From Streptomyces agglomeratus (GTDB lineage: Bacteria > Actinomycetota > Actinomycetes > Streptomycetales > Streptomycetaceae): 64,000 nt of DNA. The notes under the pieces were generated by a model, which saw nothing but the letters and a program-made list of their open reading frames with translations, was not told the origin of the DNA and did not search any database. This document shows positions 58,359 to 64,000 of this stretch, piece by piece; the first letter of the stretch is position 1, and each line of letters starts with the position of its first letter. The translations under genes and the position numbers were made by a program. The stretch spans positions 5,462,501-5,526,500 of the forward strand of contig NZ_MEHJ01000001.1 in the NCBI RefSeq assembly GCF_001746415.1, read 5' to 3'.

Positions 58359-60965
58359 ATGGACAACCGGTACGAGGTCTTCTGCCTCGCCGACAGACAG
58401 TTCTACGAGACCCCGGACCGTCTCTCCGGGTCCGGAGCCGGTTCAGGTTCCGAGTCCGGGTCCGGGACGTCCTCGTCCGTGCCGCTCTTCGAGGCCGCCC
58501 AGCGCGAACTGCCGCCCGGCTGGCGGAGGTTCGTCTCCGGCGACTGGATGCACATCAACCCGGTCGACGACAAGGGCGCGCCGCTCCCCGGCCGGCCCAC
58601 CCAGGGCTGGAAGATCCACGTCTCGGCCTGCCTGGACAACGCGGAGAAGACCGCCGCGAAGGTGTGGGACTACTGCGTGCCGCGAGCCGTCCCGTTCAAG
58701 TTCGTACCGGGCCCGCAACCGCTCCACCTGCGCAACTCCAAGTACGCCGGACGCGGCTCCAGCGGCAAGTTCGTGACCGTCTACCCGGCCGACGAGAACG
58801 AGCTGCACGTCATCCTCCGGGAGCTGGGCGAGCTGCTCGACGGCGAGCCCGGGCCGTACATCCTCACCGACCTCCGCTGGGGCGACGGCCCGCTGTACGT
58901 CCGCTACGGCGGCTTCGCGCACCGCTACTGCGTCGACGGCACGGGCACCCTCGTCCCGGCGATCGAGAACCCGGAAGGGACCCTCGTCCCCGACCTGCGC
59001 GAGCCGGCCTTCCACGTGCCGGACTGGGTGGAGCTCCCCGCGTTCCTGGAGCCGCACCTCGCGGCCCGCAACGCCACGACCACCAACGACCTTCCGTACC
59101 GCATCGAAAGCGCCCTGCACTTCTCCAACGGCGGCGGGGTGTACCTCGGCGAAGACCTGCGCAGCGGCGAGAAGGTGGTCCTCAAGGAGGCGCGGCCGCA
59201 TGCCGGACTCGCCGCCGACCGGGCCGACGCCGTCACCCGCCTGGAGCGGGAACGCGCCGCACTGGAACGGCTCTCCGGGCTGGGGGTGGCCCCCGAGGTC
59301 CGTGACTGGTTCATGCTCGGTGACCACCGCTTCCTGGTGATGGACCACCTGCCCGGCCGCACTCTCAACTCCTTCTTCGCGCAGCGCCACCCGCTGCTGG
59401 AACCCGAGCCGGACCCGGCCGCCGTCGCGGACTACGCGCGCTGGGCGCTGCGGATCCACCGCGCCGTCGAGGAAGCGGTCGCCGCCGTGCACGGCCGGGG
59501 CGTCGTCTTCAACGACCTGCACATGTTCAACATCATTGTCGGGCCGGACGAGGAGTCCGTCCGCCTGCTGGACTTCGAGGCCGCCGCGCGCGTCGAGGAG
59601 AACCACCGCCAGGCCATCGCCCACCCCGGCTTCATCGCGCCCCGCGAACGCACCGGCTTCGACGTCGACCTGTACGCCCTGGCCTGTCTGCGGCTGGCCC
59701 TGTTCCTGCCGATGACCACCCTGCTGGTCGTCGACCGGGACAAGGCGCGCCATCTGGCGGACGTCGCCGCGGCCCAGTTCCCGGACGTACCACGTGAGTT
59801 CTTCGACGAAGCGGTGGCGGTGATCTGCGGGACGGACGCCGCGAGCGACCGGCCGTACGTGCCCGTGGAGCCCTCCGACTGGCCCGGCGGCCGCGACTCG
59901 GTCGCCGCCGGCATCCTGGCCTCCGCCACGCCGGCCCGCGACGACAGGATCTTCCCCGGCGACATCGCCCAGTTCGCCGACGGCGGCGGTCTCGGGATCG
60001 CGCACGGCGCCGCCGGGGTCCTCCACGCGCTCGGCCAGGCCGGCGCCGGCCGGTACGAGGAGGGGGAGGAGTGGCTGCTGCGGCACACCGCGCCACCGCC
60101 GCTCGGTACCCCGCTCGGCCTCTACGACGGACTGACGGGCGTGGCCCACGTGCTCGACGGGCTCGGCCACCGCGAACGCGCGCTGGAGCTGGTGCAGCGG
60201 GTGCTCGACGAGAAGTGGCAGCGTCTCGTTCCCGGCCTGTACGGCGGCCTCGCCGGCGTCGGCCTCGTCCTGGCGGAGCTGTCCCGTACCTCCGGGGAAA
60301 CGTCCCTGCGGCAGCGGGCCCTGGAAGCCGCGCAGATCCTCGCCGACCAGCGGCGGCCCGGCAGCGGCTCCGCCGGCACCGGCAAGCGAGCCGGCCTGCT
60401 GCACGGCGCCACCGGCCCCGCGCTCCTCTTCCTGCGGCTGTACGAGGACACCGGCGCGCCGCAGCTCCTCGACCTGGCCGCCGACGCCCTGCGCGCCGAC
60501 CTCGCGCGCTGTGTGCGCAACAGCACCGGCACCCTGCTCGTCGACGAGGGGACGCGCACCATGCCGTACCTCGGGGCCGGGTCCGTCGGCATCGGCATGG
60601 TCCTCGACGACTTCCTGGCGCACCGCGAGGACGAGGAGTTCGAAGCGGCGCGGGACGGCATCGTACGGGCGGCCAGGTCGCGGTACTACGCCCAGCCGGG
60701 GCTGTTCAACGGACGCGCCGGCATGGCCCTCTACCTGGCGAGGACGACCGCGCCGCAGGCGCGCCCCGCCCACCTCGCGGCGCAGCTCGACGGACTCGGC
60801 TGGTACGCCCTGCCGTACGAAGGGCACCTGGCCTTCCCCGGCGACCAGATGATGCGCCTCTCCATGGACCTGGGCACCGGCGGCGCCGGCGTGCTCCTCG
60901 CGCTGGCAGCGGCGCGCGGCACCGGCGCGCACCTGCCCTTCCTCCCGCCGCTCCGGCGGCCCTAG
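58359..60965 (+). CDS. lanKC: Class III lanthionine synthetase LanKC (RamC/AmfT-like)
   Basis: An 868-residue three-domain enzyme. Residues 1-230: lyase-like domain that eliminates phosphate (GWKIHVSACLDNAEKTAAKV and FKFVPGPQPLHLRNSKYAGR). Residues 235-500: Ser/Thr kinase (GGGVYLGEDLRSGEKVVLKE with catalytic Lys, VVFNDLHMFNIIVGPDEES with catalytic Asp, VRLLDFEAAARVEEN for Mg). Residues 530-868: LanC-like cyclase; GLGIAHGAAGVLHALGQAGA keeps the His but the zinc Cys-His pair is absent, as usual for class III. ATG 58359 follows GGGGGG. Makes lanthionine or labionin rings in the 39-residue peptide next door. Confidence 0.95.
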   Translation: MDNRYEVFCLADRQFYETPDRLSGSGAGSGSESGSGTSSSVPLFEAAQRELPPGWRRFVSGDWMHINPVDDKGAPLPGRPTQGWKIHVSACLDNAEKTAAKVWDYCVPRAVPFKFVPGPQPLHLRNSKYAGRGSSGKFVTVYPADENELHVILRELGELLDGEPGPYILTDLRWGDGPLYVRYGGFAHRYCVDGTGTLVPAIENPEGTLVPDLREPAFHVPDWVELPAFLEPHLAARNATTTNDLPYRIESALHFSNGGGVYLGEDLRSGEKVVLKEARPHAGLAADRADAVTRLERERAALERLSGLGVAPEVRDWFMLGDHRFLVMDHLPGRTLNSFFAQRHPLLEPEPDPAAVADYARWALRIHRAVEEAVAAVHGRGVVFNDLHMFNIIVGPDEESVRLLDFEAAARVEENHRQAIAHPGFIAPRERTGFDVDLYALACLRLALFLPMTTLLVVDRDKARHLADVAAAQFPDVPREFFDEAVAVICGTDAASDRPYVPVEPSDWPGGRDSVAAGILASATPARDDRIFPGDIAQFADGGGLGIAHGAAGVLHALGQAGAGRYEEGEEWLLRHTAPPPLGTPLGLYDGLTGVAHVLDGLGHRERALELVQRVLDEKWQRLVPGLYGGLAGVGLVLAELSRTSGETSLRQRALEAAQILADQRRPGSGSAGTGKRAGLLHGATGPALLFLRLYEDTGAPQLLDLAADALRADLARCVRNSTGTLLVDEGTRTMPYLGAGSVGIGMVLDDFLAHREDEEFEAARDGIVRAARSRYYAQPGLFNGRAGMALYLARTTAPQARPAHLAAQLDGLGWYALPYEGHLAFPGDQMMRLSMDLGTGGAGVLLALAAARGTGAHLPFLPPLRRP

Positions 60966-60972
60966 AACCGGT

Positions 60973-60993
60973 ACGGCTCCGACCCGGAGCCGT
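60973..60993 (+). terminator. Hairpin between lanKC and the precursor gene
   Basis: ACGGCTCCG (60973-60981) and CGGAGCCGT (60985-60993), 9-bp perfect stem with ACC loop. Could be a processing or partial termination site. Confidence 0.55.
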
Positions 60994-61045
60994 TCCGCCC
61001 AAAAGAACCCGTCCCCACGGGAACGGACAACCGAAGGGAACCACC

Positions 61046-61165
61046 ATGGCACTTCTCGACCTTCAGAGCCTGGACACCCCCGAGACCGACGGCGGAGACC
61101 AGAGCAGCCTGAGCCTGCTGGCGTGCGACAAGCACAGCTCCAACAGCTTCCTGCTGTGTCTGTGA
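61046..61165 (+). CDS. amfS: Class III lanthipeptide precursor (AmfS/RamS-like)
   Basis: A 39-residue peptide: leader MALLDLQSLDTPETDGGDQ, core SSLSLLACDKHSSNSFLLCL. The leader has the conserved LLDLQ box recognised by LanKC. The core has two S-x-x-S-x3-C units (SSLSLLAC and SSNSFLLC), the pattern for labionin or lanthionine ring formation. The layout matches AmfS and SapB. AAGGGA lies six bases upstream of ATG 61046. Expected to mature to a hydrophobic surfactant peptide that helps aerial hyphae rise. Confidence 0.95.
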   Translation: MALLDLQSLDTPETDGGDQSSLSLLACDKHSSNSFLLCL

Positions 61166-61202
61166 CGTCGAGAGAGATCTCTGCGGAACTCTGACAGAGA
61201 CG

Positions 61203-61237
61203 CGGCCCCGGGAGGCACTGCTCGCCTCCCGGGGCCG
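61203..61237 (+). terminator. Strong hairpin downstream of the precursor gene
   Basis: CGGCCCCGGGAGGC (61203-61216), loop ACTGCTC, GCCTCCCGGGGCCG (61224-61237): perfect 14-bp stem. It would lower read-through into the exporter genes and stabilise precursor mRNA. Confidence 0.85.
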
Positions 61238-61272
61238 CCGATCTGCCCGCACCGAGGAAAGGGCGAAGGCGC

Positions 61273-63006
61273 ATGGCACCGGAGCTGGACCAACTCCGCG
61301 CCGCCGACCGGCTGCTGCTCGGCTCCGTCCGGCACTGCGCGCTCCCCGGTACGGCGATCCTGCTCCTCAGCACCACGGGCGCCCTGACCGGCCTGGCGCT
61401 GCCCGCCGTGCTCGGCCGCACGCTGGACCTGCTGCTCTCCGGGCGTCCCGCGACCGCCTGGCTCACCGCCTGCGCGGCCCTGACCTGCCTGCTCGTCGTG
61501 GTCGACGCCCTCGACGGAGTGCTGACCGGCACCACCAACGCCCGCTCCACCGTCTGGTTCCGGCGCCGCCTGCTCGGGCACGTCCTGGCCGCCGGGCCGC
61601 GCTGCACCGACCGGGTCCCGCCCGGGGACGTCGTGGCCCGCCTGGTCGGCAACGCCGCCCACGCCGGAGGCGCCCCCGCCACGCTCGCGGGCACGCTGGC
61701 CGCCGTGGTGACACCTGTCGGCGGGTTCGTCGCGCTCGCGCTCGTCGATCTGTGGACGGCCGGAGCGTTCCTCGTCGGCATGCCCCTGCTCGCCCTGCTG
61801 CTGAAAGCCTTCGTCCGCGCGTCGGGCGACAGCGTCGCGCGCTACCAGGAAAGCCAGGGCGAGATCGCCGCACGTCTCGTCGAGGCGGTGGGCGGCGCCC
61901 GCACGATCGCGGCAGCCGGTACGGCCCGCCGCGAACGGGCCCGCGTCCTGGAACCACTCGCGGCCCTCAGCGCCCAGGGCTACCGGATGTGGCGGGTCCA
62001 GGGCCGTTCCACCGCCCAGGCCGCCGTGCTCGTGCCGCTGCTCCAGATCGCCGTACTGACAGTGGCCGGAACACGCCTTGCGGCGGGCGAGCTCTCGGTG
62101 GGCGGACTGCTCGCCGCCGCCCGGTACGCCGCGCTCGCCACCGGCATCGGGATGCTGGTCGGCCGGCTCAACGGGCTGGTGCGCAGCCGGGGCGCGGCCC
62201 GCCGCCTCGCCGGACTGCTCGCCGTACCGGCCACCGCGCACGGCGACGCGGAACTCGCGCCCGGCGACGGGACGCTGGAGCTGCGCGGCGTCACGGTCGC
62301 CCACGGCGGGCGCACGATCCTGGACCGGCTCGACCTCACCGTCCCGGGCGGCACCTCGCTCGCCCTGGTGGGCCGCTCGGGCTCCGGCAAGTCCACCGTC
62401 GCCGCGGTCGCGGGCCGCCTCGCCGACCCCGACGCGGGTACGGTCACGCTCGACGGGGTACCGCTGCGCGAGCTGCCGCGCGACGTGCTGCGCCGCGCGG
62501 TGGGCCAGGCGTTCGAGCGGCCGGCGCTGCTGGGCGCCACGATCGGCGGCACGATCGCCTTCGGCCCCGGTGAACCGGACGCCGCGACCGTGCGGGAGGC
62601 GGCCCGTACCGCCCGCGCCGACGACTTCGTACGCCGCCTTCCGCACGGCTACGACACCCCCTGCGCCGAGGCCCCGCTGTCCGGCGGCGAGGCCCAGCGG
62701 CTCGGCCTGGCCCGGGCCTTCGCCCACCCCGGCCGGCTGCTGATCCTGGACGACGCGACCTCCAGCCTCGATACGGTCACCGAGCTGCGGGTCGCGGAGG
62801 CCCTCACCCGGCAGGCCGGTGTCCGTACCCGCCTGATCATCGCGCACCGGGCCTCGACGGCCGCCCGCGCCGACCGGGTCGCGTGGCTGCACGAAGGCCG
62901 CATCCGCGCGGTGGGGCCGCACGCGCGGCTGTGGGAGCAATGGGAGGACTACCGCGCGGTGTTCACAGGCACCGACGACACACCAGAGGACCGAGGCAGG
63001 TCATGA
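61273..63006 (+). CDS. ABC exporter of the lanthipeptide locus (RamA/AmfB-like)
   Basis: A 577-residue half-exporter: six-helix membrane domain, then an ATPase with LALVGRSGSGKSTVAAVAGR (Walker A), PLSGGEAQRLGLARAFA (signature) and LLILDDATSSLDTV (Walker B). This fits the exporters beside AmfS. ATG 61273 follows GGAAAGGGCG. Its stop overlaps the next ATG (ATGA). Likely exports the modified peptide. Confidence 0.92.
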   Translation: MAPELDQLRAADRLLLGSVRHCALPGTAILLLSTTGALTGLALPAVLGRTLDLLLSGRPATAWLTACAALTCLLVVVDALDGVLTGTTNARSTVWFRRRLLGHVLAAGPRCTDRVPPGDVVARLVGNAAHAGGAPATLAGTLAAVVTPVGGFVALALVDLWTAGAFLVGMPLLALLLKAFVRASGDSVARYQESQGEIAARLVEAVGGARTIAAAGTARRERARVLEPLAALSAQGYRMWRVQGRSTAQAAVLVPLLQIAVLTVAGTRLAAGELSVGGLLAAARYAALATGIGMLVGRLNGLVRSRGAARRLAGLLAVPATAHGDAELAPGDGTLELRGVTVAHGGRTILDRLDLTVPGGTSLALVGRSGSGKSTVAAVAGRLADPDAGTVTLDGVPLRELPRDVLRRAVGQAFERPALLGATIGGTIAFGPGEPDAATVREAARTARADDFVRRLPHGYDTPCAEAPLSGGEAQRLGLARAFAHPGRLLILDDATSSLDTVTELRVAEALTRQAGVRTRLIIAHRASTAARADRVAWLHEGRIRAVGPHARLWEQWEDYRAVFTGTDDTPEDRGRS

Positions 63007-64000
63007 CGCCAGAAACGCCCCGCCTGCGCACCGAGGGCCTGCGCTTCCTGAGCCGGCGGCGGCCCGTGCTGGCCCGGCTGGGAGGCTGGTCGCTGCTCGA
63101 AGCCGCGCAGACCTTCCTCTTCGGGTACGCCGTCGCCCGCGCCCTCGACCACGGATTCCTGGCCGGCCGCACGTCCGTGGGGCTGGGCTGGCTGGCGGCG
63201 GCGGCCGTGGCCGTCGCGGCCGGGGCGTACGGCACCGGGCGGGTGTTCCGGGCGGTGTCCGAGCTGGTGGAGCCGCTGCGCGACGGCCTCGTGCGCCGCG
63301 TCGTCGACCACGCTCTGGAGAGCGCCGACCATGGGGCGGTGTCCCGGCTCACCCACCAGGTGGAGATCGCCAGGGACACCTTCGCCGGTCTGGTCATGGT
63401 CTCCCGGTCGTTCGTCTTCACGGCCGCCGGTGCGCTGGCCGGGCTCGCCTCACTGGCGCCCGCGCTGCTGCTGGTCGTGGTGCCGCCGCTGGTCCTCGGC
63501 CTCGGGCTGTTCCTCGTGACCCTGCGCCCGATGGCCCGCCGTCAGGAGACGTTCCTGGCCGCCGACGAGGAGGTCGCGGAGGTACTGGACGCGACCGCCG
63601 CCGGGCTGCGGGACATCGCGGCAGCCGGCGCGGAGGCCCGGACCGCCACCGAGGCGGACACCCGGTTCGACGCCGAGTTCCGCGCCGCGCGCACGCTCGC
63701 GCGCTGGGGGGTGCTGCGGGTGCTCGCGGTGGCGGTGGCCGGCCGGCTGCCGGTGGTGCTGCTGCTGGTGGCGGCGCCCTGGCTGCTGCGCCGAGGGGTG
63801 ACGCCCGGCGACCTGGTGGGGGCTCTCACGTACCTGATGTACGCCCTGCTGCCCGCGCTCCAGAGCCTGATGCAGGCCCTGGGCACGGCGGGCTCCCGCC
63901 TGACGGTGGTACTGCGCCGCCTGACGGGACGGCCGTCTGGGGGGACACCCGCCGCCAGGCCGCCCGAGGGCGAGCCGGGCGCGCGTGGCCCGGCGCCTTC
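63003..64000 (+). CDS. Second ABC exporter (RamB-like), 3' end cut by window
   Basis: Starts ATG 63003 inside the stop of the first exporter. The visible 332 residues cover the membrane domain (GRVFRAVSELVEPLRDGLVR, VVPPLVLGLGLFLVTLRPMA, LVGALTYLMYALLPALQSLM) and the start of the linker; the ATPase lies beyond the window. Probably forms a heterodimer with the first exporter. Confidence 0.88.
   Translation, partial: MTPETPRLRTEGLRFLSRRRPVLARLGGWSLLEAAQTFLFGYAVARALDHGFLAGRTSVGLGWLAAAAVAVAAGAYGTGRVFRAVSELVEPLRDGLVRRVVDHALESADHGAVSRLTHQVEIARDTFAGLVMVSRSFVFTAAGALAGLASLAPALLLVVVPPLVLGLGLFLVTLRPMARRQETFLAADEEVAEVLDATAAGLRDIAAAGAEARTATEADTRFDAEFRAARTLARWGVLRVLAVAVAGRLPVVLLLVAAPWLLRRGVTPGDLVGALTYLMYALLPALQSLMQALGTAGSRLTVVLRRLTGRPSGGTPAARPPEGEPGARGPAP

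Noticed and set aside
58443..61781. 1,112-residue minus-strand open frame
   Set aside because: Antisense to LanKC and precursor genes, which have clear families; composition is that of a shadow frame.

Overview
The window is a GC-rich chromosomal segment from a Streptomyces-type actinomycete. The evidence is the gene set itself: a complete conservon (sensor kinase, roadblock, DUF742, small GTPase, P450), a SapB/AmfS-type class III lanthipeptide locus, a TerD stress cluster, many GTG/TTG starts, one leaderless start, and very strong third-position GC. The GC bias makes long antisense shadow frames that are not listed here.

Layout. 0-7.2 kb: tellurite/Ter stress module, with a truncated DUF475 membrane protein, two TerD-family proteins and a tightly coupled lyase-phosphoribosyltransferase/StiP/PELOTA-HAD set. 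7.1-11.4 kb: housekeeping genes (DedA, O-methyltransferase, FmdB zinc ribbon, coiled-coil membrane protein, SDNG-repeat lipoprotein) and a tRNA-Val(UAC) with a terminator. 11.4-12.2 kb: remains that look like a decayed alkaline-shock locus. 12.2-15.4 kb: a xylose-type sugar ABC transporter. 15.5-17.4 kb: a secreted protein gene whose upstream region is interrupted by a complete 1,441-bp IS701-family element with 19-bp inverted repeats and a CTAG duplication. 17.8-30.5 kb: small membrane proteins, a MurR/RpiR regulator followed by a perfect inverted repeat, DUF2277, a flavoprotein, a PhoD phosphatase, a secreted HNH nuclease, a FetB-type permease, and a GDT1 manganese exporter under a yybP-ykoY riboswitch. 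30.5-37.3 kb: an MFS exporter with a fused winged-helix tail, a GNAT enzyme with an apparent frameshift, a GT87-PAP2 fusion.

37.5-42 kb: conservon ending in a CYP157-like P450 that lacks EXXR. 42-48.3 kb: a lipoprotein, a secreted lipase, two P450s (one CYP125/142-like), a thiolase and a secreted transglycosylase. 48.4-54.5 kb: an operon under a cobalamin riboswitch on the minus strand, encoding a surface-anchored alpha-toroid protein, an SCO2322-family secreted protein and a complete ECF transporter. 54.5-58.2 kb: two metallo-beta-lactamase-fold hydrolases and an aldehyde dehydrogenase-ferredoxin pair. 58.3-64 kb: LanKC, a 39-residue lanthipeptide precursor and two ABC exporters, the second cut by the window end.

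How parts may work together. The B12 operon reads as a two-protein extracellular corrinoid-capture device feeding an ECF importer. This is the best candidate for an under-described system. The CYP125-like P450, thiolase and aldehyde dehydrogenase-ferredoxin genes carry similar GAAC..GTTC palindromes upstream and may form a small sterol or isoprenoid side-chain oxidation regulon. The lanthipeptide locus probably makes a SapB-like morphogenetic surfactant. Two likely one-base losses in short homopolymers (transposase near 17,210 and GNAT near 33,222) suggest either real mutation or assembly error.
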